From: Hyphomicrobiales bacterium | GTDB lineage: Bacteria > Pseudomonadota > Alphaproteobacteria > Rhizobiales > Xanthobacteraceae | NCBI GenBank assembly: GCA_017305715.1 | Contig: JAFKKG010000011.1 | Coordinates: 290,950 to 354,949, forward strand | Length of the DNA stretch: 64,000 nt | Direction of reading: 5' to 3' | In this document: positions 16,690-25,850 of the stretch, piece after piece | How the letters are laid out: each line of letters opens with the position of its first letter | How positions within the stretch are numbered: the first letter of the stretch is position 1 | Notes under the pieces: generated by a model | The model's database searches: none | What the model saw: the letters and a program-made list of their open reading frames with translations, nothing else | What the model was told of the DNA's origin: nothing | Made by a program: the position numbers and the translations under genes

Positions 16690-17913
16690 ATGAATGCGCT
16701 CGACATCGATCTAATCAGGAAATCCGCTCGGGAACGTGCGCCTGCCAGCCGTTCCACGGCCCATTCCCTGGCCCGTATGACGTCCCTCGAAGTGGCCAGA
16801 CGCACAGTCATTTTCAATGTCGGGGCGGCCGGCATTTCGGCGCTGGTGGACCGGGCCCGCATCGACATCCCGGGATTAACCTCAAACAACATTCTTTATG
16901 CGGCCGCCAACCACAACCCCGATATTTTCTGGGCGATCGCCCGGCGCGACCGGTTCGACATCAGCGATCCGCAGGGCGAGGGGTTTCTGGCGGTGCTGCC
17001 ATTGACCCATGAGGGCATGCGCCGGCTGATCGACGGCCGGCTCAACACCAAGGATCCGGAGCTGTGCTATGTGGCGCGGCAATCGGAGCGCCCTGCCGGC
17101 ATCTATGTCTGGGCGATCCACGCCAAGGGTACGCTGGCGGCCGCGATCCCGCTGGTGCTGGAGAAAATCTCCTCGCCGCTTTACCGTGGCGTCAACCTGT
17201 ACTCGCGCCCCATCACCAAGGGCGGCTTGCGGGTGCTGGAGCCGCTCGGCTTCGAACCGGGCGCGAGCTACGAGGAATTGTTCACGCCGCATCTGCAGAT
17301 GTTCGACCGCTCCGGCGATCTGCCGCGCGCGAAGCCGGTGCCGCCGGACCCGGTCACGGTCGAGGTGGTGCGATCGATGGACGAGATGGCGCGCGTGATC
17401 GCGATCCGCGGCGCCGTGTATATGGGCGAGCAGCATTGCCCGTTCGAGGAGGAGTTCGACGGCAATGATTTTTCCGCCACCCATCTGATCTGCCACAAGT
17501 ACGGCGAGCCGGTCGGTTGCATGCGGATCCGCTATTTTGCGGACTTCGCCAAGTTCGAGCGGCTGGCGGTCCGCAATGAGAGCCGCAACGCCGGCCTCGC
17601 CGGCAAGATCGTCGATACGGCGATCGAGCTGTGCCGGAAAAAGGGCTATCGAGTCATGTACGCGCATGCGCAGACCCGGCTGCTCTCGTTCTGGGAACAA
17701 CGCGGCTTCAAGCGCGCGAATGGTACCCGTAATTTCGTGTTCTCCGATTTCGACTATGTCGAAGTCAGGCTCGATACCGAAAAGCATCCGCAGAGCATCA
17801 CGCTGAACGACGATCCCTATGTGCTGATTCGTCCCGAGGGCCATTGGGATACGCCTGGCATCCTGGAAAAATCCATCGGCAGGGGCGTTTGCGAAACCGG
17901 GAACGTGCGATGA
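16690..17913 (+). CDS. two-domain GNAT N-acetyltransferase-like protein
   Basis: A 407-residue protein, first gene of a four-gene operon. The C-terminal ~190 residues contain a GNAT fold: ICHKYGEPVGCMRIRYF, KFERLAVRNESRNAGLAGKI with an RxxGxA acetyl-CoA loop at NESRNAGLAG, and FWEQRGFKRANGT. The N-terminal ~200 residues (FNVGAAGISALVDRARID, FLAVLPLTHEGMRRLIDG, GVNLYSRPITKGGLRVLEPL) resemble a second, degenerate acyltransferase-like domain. This is about twice the usual GNAT length. Its stop overlaps the next start (ATGA). The substrate is unknown; context suggests a small amine or amide handled with the hydrolase and the transporter. Confidence 0.82.
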   Translation: MNALDIDLIRKSARERAPASRSTAHSLARMTSLEVARRTVIFNVGAAGISALVDRARIDIPGLTSNNILYAAANHNPDIFWAIARRDRFDISDPQGEGFLAVLPLTHEGMRRLIDGRLNTKDPELCYVARQSERPAGIYVWAIHAKGTLAAAIPLVLEKISSPLYRGVNLYSRPITKGGLRVLEPLGFEPGASYEELFTPHLQMFDRSGDLPRAKPVPPDPVTVEVVRSMDEMARVIAIRGAVYMGEQHCPFEEEFDGNDFSATHLICHKYGEPVGCMRIRYFADFAKFERLAVRNESRNAGLAGKIVDTAIELCRKKGYRVMYAHAQTRLLSFWEQRGFKRANGTRNFVFSDFDYVEVRLDTEKHPQSITLNDDPYVLIRPEGHWDTPGILEKSIGRGVCETGNVR

Positions 17914-18506
17914 GCTCCGTCATCGATTTGCGCACCTATGTCGGTGCATCGAGCCGCCGCCTGCTGGTCATGGTCGATCTGCAGGAAAAAAACTACGACG
18001 AACTGGCCAAGGACAACGCGCCGGATCTGCGGCGCGCGCTGGACAATTGCATGGCCGCGATCCGCCATGCCCGTGACTTCGCCATTCCGATCGCATTCAC
18101 GCGGCATGGCGGCGATGGCCCGGGCGTGCTCGAGAGGTCGAGCCCGTCGGCATGGATTTCCGGCCTCGAGCCGCGACGCTCGGACATGGTGTTCGAGCGG
18201 CCGCAGCCGTCCTGCTACAGCAACCACCTGTTTGAAAACGTGGTGTCACAGGCCGGCAGCTTCGCGATTGCCGGCCTCACCGCCGAGGAAACCTGCCTTG
18301 CGACCGCGATCGATGCCGCGCGCCGCGGCCATCACGTCACGTTTCTGGGCGATGCGTCGGCGAGCCGCGGCCGGCGCAATAGCGATGCCGCCGCGGTGCA
18401 TCTGCTGGCCACAAGGGCGATCGAACTCTTTGCCGACGTCGCCTCGACCGGCCAGTGGCAGATCGCGACGTCGCAGCGACCTCTCAAAGGGCATCGCTAT
18501 GGATGA
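17910..18506 (+). CDS. isochorismatase-family cysteine hydrolase
   Basis: A 198-residue hydrolase of the isochorismatase/nicotinamidase superfamily. The start at 17910 overlaps the GNAT stop (ATGA), which fixes it. The catalytic Asp is in LLVMVDLQEKNYD near residue 24, and the nucleophilic Cys is in AGLTAEETCLATAIDAARRG near residue 126. The usual catalytic Lys position is less clear: the segment around AWISGLEPRRSDMVFERPQ gives Arg-rich alternatives. Members hydrolyse amides such as nicotinamide, N-carbamoyl compounds or biuret. Translational coupling suggests one pathway with the GNAT protein and the MFS carrier. Confidence 0.87.
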   Translation: MSSVIDLRTYVGASSRRLLVMVDLQEKNYDELAKDNAPDLRRALDNCMAAIRHARDFAIPIAFTRHGGDGPGVLERSSPSAWISGLEPRRSDMVFERPQPSCYSNHLFENVVSQAGSFAIAGLTAEETCLATAIDAARRGHHVTFLGDASASRGRRNSDAAAVHLLATRAIELFADVASTGQWQIATSQRPLKGHRYG

Positions 18507-18714
18507 GTTGAGTGCGCGCCGTTTGCGTAACGTGGTTCCGGTGCTGGTGGAGCAGCGCAATATTCTGGTCGCCGGCGGCGTATCCTTTGCAGGCCATTTG
18601 CTCGATCTGGCGATCATGCAGTTGCGCCTGACGCTCAACGAGATTTCCGACGACGAATTGTCCGAATTCTCCAACGCGCTCAGCGTCGGCGTGAGTAGCG
18701 AATCGACGGATTGA
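18499..18714 (+). CDS. 71-aa protein of unknown function, translationally coupled
   Basis: Begins at an ATG inside the end of the hydrolase gene (8-base overlap), so it is very likely translated by coupling. The 71 residues start MDELSARRLRNVVPVL and end in a Ser-rich tail. The middle (ILVAGGVSFAGHLLDLAIMQL) is amphipathic and could be a helical bundle; the end is acidic (NEISDDELSEFSNAL). I recognise no family. Its place between hydrolase and transporter suggests an accessory subunit or small regulator. Confidence 0.65.
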   Translation: MDELSARRLRNVVPVLVEQRNILVAGGVSFAGHLLDLAIMQLRLTLNEISDDELSEFSNALSVGVSSESTD

Positions 18715-18742
18715 TCCCGCTCGCCCTTGTAGGAGTCCAGGC

Positions 18743-19942
18743 ATGCCGGAACGCAGGTGGATCATCCTCGCGGCGTTATTCGCGTCCCGCGCTGCGATCG
18801 GATTCCAGTTCCAGTCGGTCGGATCGGCTGCCAATCTCCTGATGGCCGATCTCGGCATCGGCTATTCGCAAGTCGGCATGCTGCTCGGCGCCTATATGCT
18901 GCCCGGTGTCATCGTCGCCTTCCCGGCCGGACTGCTCGGCAGCCGGGGCCGCGAAAAGATGCTCGGGATCGCGGGCCTGCTGTTGATGGCTGCATCCGGC
19001 CTCGCCTTGAGCTATTCGGGCGATCTCGCCTTCGCGCTGGTTGCGCGCATCATCGGCGGCGTCGGGGGGACCATCGTGGGCCTGGTCGCGACCAAAATGG
19101 TGGCGGATTGGTTCGAGAGCAGCGAGATGGTGCTGGCGATGTCGCTGCTGCAGATGAGCTGGCCGTTCGGCGCCATGGTCGCGCTGCCGATCCAGGCCCT
19201 GATCGGGCAATCGTTCGGCTGGCATGGCGTGATGGCGTCGGGCGCGATCTGCTCGGTGGCGGTGCTGCTCGCATTTGCGATGATTCCGCGCGCCGCCCAG
19301 CCGATCCAGGCGGTCGCCGTCGGCCGAGGCCGGCTGGCCCGTGCGGCGCGGCTGCCGGTGATCGTATCGGGCGTCATCTGGGGCGCGATGAATCTCGCCG
19401 GCGTGCTGTTCTTCAGCTACGCGCCGCTGTTGATGGTGGCGCAGGGTTCCTCGCCGACGATCGCGGCGTCGCTCACCAGCCTCGCGATCTGGTGCATCAT
19501 TCTCGCCATTCCGGCCGGCGGCTACCTGGTCAACCGCTCGGGCCGGCCGATCAGCGCGATCGTCGGCTGCAGCCTGATCGGAGCCGCGGCATTGCTGCTG
19601 TTCGTGGCGGATTTCCACCCGACGATTTCCTGCCTGATCTTCGGCCTCTCGATTGGTCCGATGTCGGGCGCGATCCTGTCGCTGCCGACACGGGTGCTCG
19701 AACCGGTCGACCGGTCGGTGGGTTTTGGCCTGTTCTATACCTGCTTCTACGTGCTGATGGCGGCAGGACCCCTGGCCGCCGGGCGCCTGCAGGACGCCTT
19801 CGACTCGCCCTCGGCGGCGCTGGTCGCCGGTGCCGCGCTGCTGGCATCGATGGTGCCGCTGCTCGCGCTGTTCTGGTCGGTGTCGAGGCGCCGCGAAGAC
19901 GCCCAGGCCGGCCACCCGGCAAAGCTACGCGCGGTGTCGTAG
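18743..19942 (+). CDS. MFS transporter (CynX/NimT-like)
   Basis: A 399-residue carrier with about twelve hydrophobic helices, last gene of the operon, with GGAG upstream of the ATG. The start FASRAAIGFQFQSVGSAANL and the loop GLLGSRGREKMLGIAG with its Gly-Arg pattern match the major facilitator fold. MADLGIGYSQVGMLLG and SGAILSLPTRVLEPVDR also fit the CynX/NimT (cyanate or nitroimidazole carrier) side of the superfamily. It probably imports the substrate of, or exports the product of, the upstream acyltransferase and hydrolase. Confidence 0.9.
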   Translation: MPERRWIILAALFASRAAIGFQFQSVGSAANLLMADLGIGYSQVGMLLGAYMLPGVIVAFPAGLLGSRGREKMLGIAGLLLMAASGLALSYSGDLAFALVARIIGGVGGTIVGLVATKMVADWFESSEMVLAMSLLQMSWPFGAMVALPIQALIGQSFGWHGVMASGAICSVAVLLAFAMIPRAAQPIQAVAVGRGRLARAARLPVIVSGVIWGAMNLAGVLFFSYAPLLMVAQGSSPTIAASLTSLAIWCIILAIPAGGYLVNRSGRPISAIVGCSLIGAAALLLFVADFHPTISCLIFGLSIGPMSGAILSLPTRVLEPVDRSVGFGLFYTCFYVLMAAGPLAAGRLQDAFDSPSAALVAGAALLASMVPLLALFWSVSRRREDAQAGHPAKLRAVS

Positions 19943-19981
19943 CGCGGCCTCGGCATCATTGATCTCTGATTGACGCCGGTT

Positions 19982-20455
19982 TCACGCCGTCAGCGCCTGC
20001 GCGATCGCGCCCAGCGCTTTCACCGCGGCGCCCGGATCGAGTTCGATCTGCAATCCGCGCTGCCCGCCATTGAGGAAGACGGTGGCGTGGCCGAGCGCCG
20101 ACGCCTCGATCGCCACCGGCACGCGCTTCTTCTGCCCGAACGGCGAGATGCCGCCGACATGATAGCCGGTGAGGCGTTCGGCATCGGCCGGGCGCATCAT
20201 CTTCGCCGCCTTGCCGCCGAAGGCTGCCGCCAGTTTCTTCATGCTGACTTCGCCGTCGGACGGCACCACGACGCAGACCGGCTTGCCGTCGATTTCGGCC
20301 ATCAGCGTCTTGAGCATCCGCGCAGGCTCGACGCCGAGCGCTTCGGCTGCCTGCAGGCCGATGCTCTCCGCGCCGGAATCATAGACGTAAACATGCAGCG
20401 CGAATTTCACGCCGAGCTTTTCCAGCGCCTTGGTCGCAGGGGTGGTTTTCGACAT
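19982..20455 (-). CDS. ybaK: Cys-tRNA(Pro)/Cys-tRNA(Cys) deacylase, YbaK/EbsC family
   Basis: A 157-residue trans-editing protein that removes mischarged cysteine from tRNA(Pro). The fold signature is clear: VKFALHVYVYDSGAESIGLQAAEALG, ARMLKTLMAEIDGKPVCVVVPSDGEVSMKKLAAAFG, then LTGYHVGGISPFGQKKRVPV with the invariant GGISPFG loop, and the terminal FLNGGQRGLQIELDPG. Length matches the family. It stands alone, convergent with the MFS gene. Confidence 0.93.
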   Translation of the reverse strand: MSKTTPATKALEKLGVKFALHVYVYDSGAESIGLQAAEALGVEPARMLKTLMAEIDGKPVCVVVPSDGEVSMKKLAAAFGGKAAKMMRPADAERLTGYHVGGISPFGQKKRVPVAIEASALGHATVFLNGGQRGLQIELDPGAAVKALGAIAQALTA

Positions 20456-20641
20456 CCGAAAAGATTACTCCGAATTCACCCGATCGCCTTGCCGCGGCCA
20501 CAAATTTTCCGGGGATATCAATGGCTTGGATGCAGTCTAAGATGCCATAATACTCCCTTCTTGCTTGCGTCGGTAGCTCGCATCCTTTATCCGGTGGTAT
20601 GCCTCGCATCCGAGCGGCCCTGGCCGCGCTTTAGGCTGGGC

Positions 20642-20655
20642 GCATGATCCGGAAA
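20642..20655. repeat. half copy of the AGCATGATCC-family repeat
   Basis: GCATGATCCGGAAA matches the left arm of the element at 10790 exactly over 14 bases. The right arm is missing, so it cannot form the full hairpin. It lies about 90 bases upstream of purA, in the 287-bp gap between purA and ybaK, where I see no riboswitch-like structure. Confidence 0.5.
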
Positions 20656-20742
20656 GCACGCCCTTGGGTCCATCCAGGGGAGGGTGCGTTATCGAACGGG
20701 CCATGCTCGAACCATGAGATTTGCAGAGGGAATACCTTAGAA

Positions 20743-22035
<1,293 letters not shown>

Positions 22036-22072
22036 CGAATTGTTACCCATAAGTCCGCATTGTTGAGTCGAA

Positions 22073-23668
22073 ATGGCTGATTACTACCCGCTGATCGCCC
22101 GCGCCATTGCCGGACTGGACCCCAGTGCTCCCGGCGAGAGCCGTCGTGCGCTCTATGAGCGGGCGCGCTCCGCGCTGATCGCGCAACTGCGCAGCGTGCA
22201 GCCGCCGCTCAGCGAATCCGAGATCACCCGCGAGCGGCTGTCGCTGGAAGAGGCCGTCCGCAAGGTCGAGTCCGAGGCTGCCCAGCGCGCCCGCGAGGCT
22301 TCGCGGTCCGGCGGGGCTGCCCGCAGCAGCAGCGGCGATGCCTTCCGCCGCGCCAATGCCCGCCCGCCGGAAGCCGGCTCCCCGCCGCCATCCGCCCCAA
22401 ATTCTGCCGCTCGTCCGCCGCGGGGTGCGACGCCGGCCCCATCCGATTCCCCGCGCCCGCCGCGCAATCTGAGGCCCGATGCGCCGCCACCGCCGCCCGC
22501 CCCGCGTCCGCCGCAGGCTCCGGGGCAGGAACCGCCGCTGCCGCCGACCCGTGAACGGTCGGGTGCGGCGCGTCGCGGCCCCGACAGTGCGCCGCCGCAG
22601 ATGCCGCAGTCGCCCGGCATGCGCGGTTTTCGCGATATCGCCGCCGACGCCGACGATCTCGGCCGCGCCGCAGCGCAGGCCAGCCGTTCGGCGCGAAAGA
22701 CCTATGCCAACGTGCCATCGCCCTCGCCGGAATTCGACCGGCTCGAGCCGAGCATGGAAAACCGCGGCGCCGATCCCGAGACGCCCTATTCCTACGACGA
22801 GTCGCTGGAAGAGGCCGACCGCTATTCGCCGCAGGCCGCCCCGATGCAGCCGCCGCCGCAGCGTTCGCGGCTGTCGCAGGATCGCGACCGCGAGCCGAAC
22901 AAGGTGCGCCGGGCCGGCGCGGTATTCCCGTTCAGAAGCGCGATCGCGATCGGCATCGTCCTCATTCTGGTCGGCGCCGGCATTCTCTGGGGCAAGCAGG
23001 CATTGACGACCGTGAGCGGCCTGTTCAAATCCTCACCGGTCGCCGAGGCGCCGAAGGATCCTTCCGCGCCGCAGTCCAAACCGAAGATCCCCGACCGCGT
23101 CGGGCAGTCGTCCGAACAACTCGCCCCGGTGGCGCAGCGCGTGGTGCTGTATGACGAGGATCCGTCCGACCCGAAGGGCAAGCAATATGTCGGCTCGGTG
23201 ATCTGGCGTACCGAGCCGATCAAGGCGACCGGCAACCAGAAGCCCGATATCGCCGTGCGCGCCGACATCGACATTCCCGACCGCAAGTTCAAGATGACGA
23301 TGTCGTTCCGCCGCAACTCCGACACCTCGCTGCCCGCGAGCCACACCGCCGAACTGACCTTCCAGCCGCAGGATGCCGCCGGCGGCGGCGGCGTCAGCAA
23401 TGTGCCGGGCATCCTGATGAAGTCGAACGAGCAGGCGCGCGGCACGCCGCTGGCGGGGCTCGCGGTGAAAGTCACCGACGGGTTCTTCCTGGTCGGCCTC
23501 TCCAACGTCGATTCGGACCGCACCCGCAATCTGCAGCTCCTCAAGGAGCGTTCCTGGTTCGACATTCCGCTGGTCTATGCCAACCAGCGCCGCGCCATCA
23601 TCGCGATCGAAAAGGGCGCGCCGGGCGAACGCGCCTTCAACGAGGCGTTCATGGCCTGGGGCGAGTAG
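22073..23668 (+). CDS. proline-rich single-pass membrane protein of unknown function
   Basis: A 531-residue protein in three parts. Residues 1-85 are charged and helical (DYYPLIARAIAGLDPSAPGE, SESEITRERLSLEEAVRKVE). Residues 85-290 are low-complexity, very rich in Pro, Ala and Arg, and likely disordered. One hydrophobic helix at about 292-312 (AIAIGIVLILVGAGILWGK) is followed by a folded domain of about 200 residues presumably in the periplasm (VLYDEDPSDPKGKQYVGSV, ADIDIPDRKFKMTMSFRR, GTPLAGLAVKVTDGFFLVGL, FDIPLVYANQRRAIIAIEKG). No named domain is recognised. Its position 37 bases after purA may be conserved in Bradyrhizobium. Confidence 0.85.
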   Translation: MADYYPLIARAIAGLDPSAPGESRRALYERARSALIAQLRSVQPPLSESEITRERLSLEEAVRKVESEAAQRAREASRSGGAARSSSGDAFRRANARPPEAGSPPPSAPNSAARPPRGATPAPSDSPRPPRNLRPDAPPPPPAPRPPQAPGQEPPLPPTRERSGAARRGPDSAPPQMPQSPGMRGFRDIAADADDLGRAAAQASRSARKTYANVPSPSPEFDRLEPSMENRGADPETPYSYDESLEEADRYSPQAAPMQPPPQRSRLSQDRDREPNKVRRAGAVFPFRSAIAIGIVLILVGAGILWGKQALTTVSGLFKSSPVAEAPKDPSAPQSKPKIPDRVGQSSEQLAPVAQRVVLYDEDPSDPKGKQYVGSVIWRTEPIKATGNQKPDIAVRADIDIPDRKFKMTMSFRRNSDTSLPASHTAELTFQPQDAAGGGGVSNVPGILMKSNEQARGTPLAGLAVKVTDGFFLVGLSNVDSDRTRNLQLLKERSWFDIPLVYANQRRAIIAIEKGAPGERAFNEAFMAWGE

Positions 23669-23770
23669 CGCGCCTGCGCGCTTCGTCCTGCTCGGCAAAG
23701 TTTCGTTCGGGGCGCTTGTCCGAAGGAACCCGGCTTTGCCCCGATCGTTGCCATGGTGGAGGACACCACC

Positions 23771-23905
23771 ATGCGCAAAGCCCTCGCAGCACTGGACGAT
23801 GAACAGCGGGCCGTCCTTCTCGAGGTCGCCGATTTCGGCACCGCGGTTTTCTCGTCCGGGCTCTTCGTTGCGATCCTCAAAAGCGTCGTCGACCTGTTTG
23901 TTTGA
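23771..23905 (+). CDS. possible 44-aa small protein
   Basis: An ATG at 23771 with a strong GGAGG eight bases upstream opens a 44-codon frame: MRKALAALDDEQRAVLLEVA, then a hydrophobic amphipathic half ending DLFV. The ribosome site is better than that of many longer genes here. It looks like a small helical, possibly membrane-associated, peptide. There is no family evidence. Confidence 0.4.
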   Translation: MRKALAALDDEQRAVLLEVADFGTAVFSSGLFVAILKSVVDLFV

Positions 23906-23917
23906 GGCCGGCCCGAT

Positions 23918-23970
23918 AGCGTTTTCGAGCGAAGTGGATACCGCTTCGCGTGAAGCAGACGCGTCAGAAC
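23918..23970. repeat. dispersed intergenic repeat (GTTTTCGAGCGAAGTGGA family)
   Basis: The sequence GTTTTCGAGCGAAGTGGATA followed by CCGCTTCGCGTGAAGCAGAC and GCGTCA matches a repeat I recall from many Bradyrhizobium intergenic regions. Internal CGAAG and CTTCG give it weak fold potential. Only one copy is in this window. Confidence 0.45.
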
Positions 23971-24015
23971 GCGAAGCCCGCAGGGAACTTTCGACGTCAT
24001 AAAACGTTGGCGGTT

Positions 24016-24204
24016 ATGGCTTACGAAACCCAAGAGAAGCAGCCGCCCACCAAGCAAGAGCGTGAGGCAAAGAAAGAGCTGGCCCGCAAGGACGCCGAAC
24101 AGGCGCTGATTGCGCGCAAGAAAGAAGACGACGCCTTCCGCGCGAATTTCGAGCGGCTCAAGGCTGAACGGCTGGCCCGCGAGGCGGCCGAGACGAGTTC
24201 ATAG
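24016..24204 (+). CDS. small highly charged protein, 62 aa
   Basis: A 62-residue hydrophilic protein starting MAYETQEKQPPTKQEREAKK, almost entirely Lys, Arg, Glu, Asp, Ala and Gln, ending AAETSS. It is predicted to be one long charged helix. No weak-composition shadow gene would give this, and the codon pattern matches its neighbours. An intrinsic terminator follows 60 bases downstream. Function unknown. Confidence 0.65.
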   Translation: MAYETQEKQPPTKQEREAKKELARKDAEQALIARKKEDDAFRANFERLKAERLAREAAETSS

Positions 24205-24264
24205 CGCATTTGCTGCGCTTCAGTGGTGTCACCCAGGGCGGATGTACCCCTTCGTGACAGTGAA

Positions 24265-24300
24265 GGCCTCCAGCTTCGGCTCGGAGGTCTTTTGCGTTTT
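24265..24300 (+). terminator. intrinsic terminator
   Basis: GGCCTCC-AGC-TTCG-GCT-C-GGAGGTC forms a ten-pair stem with one bulge and one G-U pair, followed by TTTTGCGTTTT. It lies downstream of the small charged protein gene and should end its transcript. The rest of the 24205-24635 gap holds the promoter at 24535 and nothing else I can recognise. Confidence 0.7.
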
Positions 24301-24534
24301 GGGGGCTGATGGCTCGGACGTCGTAGCTCGGTTTTGATGATGTCGGCTTTTGACCGGCTTCGTTGAAAAGCTTGACTGCTGAAAGCGAGCGGGATTCCCG
24401 GCCGGTTGGCTGACAATATCCCTTGTCTTACGGCGCCGACTGCAGACTTCGCTTTGTCTTGCGAAGTCTGGACGGTCGCTTCCGGCGTTCCTCACTCATC
24501 GGCGAGCGGCGCCGGTCAGTGCGGTCCAGGTGAC

Positions 24535-24576
24535 AATTATACCGGGTTGACTGAAATTATACCAAATAGTATAAAT
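24535..24576 (+). promoter_or_regulatory. sigma-70-like promoter overlapped by a palindromic operator
   Basis: TTGACT (24547-24552) and TATAAA (24570-24575) are separated by 17 bases, a near-consensus housekeeping promoter. Between and over the -10 box lies the imperfect palindrome AATTATAC-N6-GTATAAAT (24555-24576). AATTATACC occurs twice, at 24535-24543 and 24555-24563, exactly 20 bases apart, so two bound proteins would sit on the same face of the helix. It would drive the binding protein gene at 24636; the TetR encoded at 25834 is the likely binder. Confidence 0.6.
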
Positions 24577-24635
24577 GCCATCTGATGCTGACGAGCTGGT
24601 GAACAAACCGGCCGTGCCCTTGGGGAGGATTGGCT

Positions 24636-25850
24636 TTGAAACGTTTCCAAATGCTTGGAGCGATCGTCGTGACCGCATTGTGCGTCACCGGAAACGCTCG
24701 CGCCCAGATTTCCGACAACAGGGTGCGCATCGGCGTACTCAACGATATGTCCGGTCCCTACAAGGATCTTGCTGGCCCGGGGTCTGTGTTGGCCGCGCAA
24801 ATGGCCGCGGAGGATTTCGGCGGCAAGGTGCGCGGCGCTGCGATCGAGATCATTTCGGCTGACCACCAGAACAAGCCGGACGTGGGTTCTGGCATCGTTC
24901 GGAAATGGTTCGACGAAGACAAGGTCGACGCCGTTGCGGATGTGCCGACGTCGTCGGTGGCAATGACAGTGCAGGATCTGTCGCGGGAGAAGCAGAAGAT
25001 ATTTCTGATTTCAGGCGCTGCCTCGGCGGCTCTGACCGGCAAGGCATGTTCGCCGTTCAGCATTCAGACGGCGGACGATACGACGGCATTGTCTGCCGGC
25101 ACGACCAAGGCGGTGGTGAAGAACGGCGCCGACACATGGTTCTTTTTGACGGCCGACTATGTTTTCGGACATACGATGCAAAAGGAAAGTACCAAAATCA
25201 TCGAAGCCAACGGTGGCAAAGTGCTCGGATCCGTCGCGCATCCGCAGAACGCATCGGACTTCTCTTCCTATCTGCTGACCGCACAAGCCTCGGGCGCCAA
25301 GGCCATCGGCCTTGCCAACGCCGGCAACGATACCACGACGGCGATCAAGCAGGCAGTCGAATTCGGGTTGACCGACAAGGGACAACGTCTCGTCGGCCTC
25401 ATCCTGTTCATCTCCGAGATACATGCGATGGGTCTGCAGAATGCCCATGGCTTGCTGCTGACCGAGGGCTTCTACTGGGACATGGACGAACCGGCGCGGG
25501 AGTGGTCGAAACGCTTCTTTGCCCGATTTGGCAAAATGCCCACCCGCGAACACGCCACGACCTATGCCACCATCCTGCACTATCTGGGGGCGATCGACGC
25601 GGCAAAAACCGACGAGCCCAAAGCGGTCATGGCGATGATGAAGGCAACGCCGATGAAGTTCTTCGGCGCGCAGGGGCATATCCGCGAGGACGGTCGCTTC
25701 GTCCATGATCTGCGGCTTTACGAAGTCAAGAATCCCGCGGAGTCGAAATATGCCTGGGACTATTACAAGCAGGTTGCGGTGATCCCGGGCGATCAGGCTT
25801 TCGGTAGCCTGGAGGAGAGTGAGTGCCCCTTGGTCAAGAAGACGAAGTGA
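24636..25850 (+). CDS. branched-chain-amino-acid-type ABC transporter substrate-binding protein
   Basis: A 404-residue periplasmic binding protein of the LivJ-like peripheral-binding class. I chose the TTG at 24636 because GGGAGGA sits at the right distance; the TTG at 24630 is too close to it. A Sec signal covers about residues 1-24 (ends NARAQ). Family features: VRIGVLNDMSGPYKDLAGPG, KVDAVADVPTSSVAMTVQDL, FFLTADYVFGHTMQKE and GFYWDMDEP. This subgroup is often linked with aromatic or other organic acids rather than amino acids. No permease or ATPase gene is adjacent. It shares its locus with an acyl-CoA ligase and a carboxylase, which suggests uptake of the ligase substrate. Confidence 0.9.
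   Translation: MKRFQMLGAIVVTALCVTGNARAQISDNRVRIGVLNDMSGPYKDLAGPGSVLAAQMAAEDFGGKVRGAAIEIISADHQNKPDVGSGIVRKWFDEDKVDAVADVPTSSVAMTVQDLSREKQKIFLISGAASAALTGKACSPFSIQTADDTTALSAGTTKAVVKNGADTWFFLTADYVFGHTMQKESTKIIEANGGKVLGSVAHPQNASDFSSYLLTAQASGAKAIGLANAGNDTTTAIKQAVEFGLTDKGQRLVGLILFISEIHAMGLQNAHGLLLTEGFYWDMDEPAREWSKRFFARFGKMPTREHATTYATILHYLGAIDAAKTDEPKAVMAMMKATPMKFFGAQGHIREDGRFVHDLRLYEVKNPAESKYAWDYYKQVAVIPGDQAFGSLEESECPLVKKTK

Noticed and set aside
20456-20742. Possible purine riboswitch upstream of purA
   Set aside because: I could not find the three-way junction core or paired loops. Only a half copy of a dispersed repeat and a GC-rich leader are visible.
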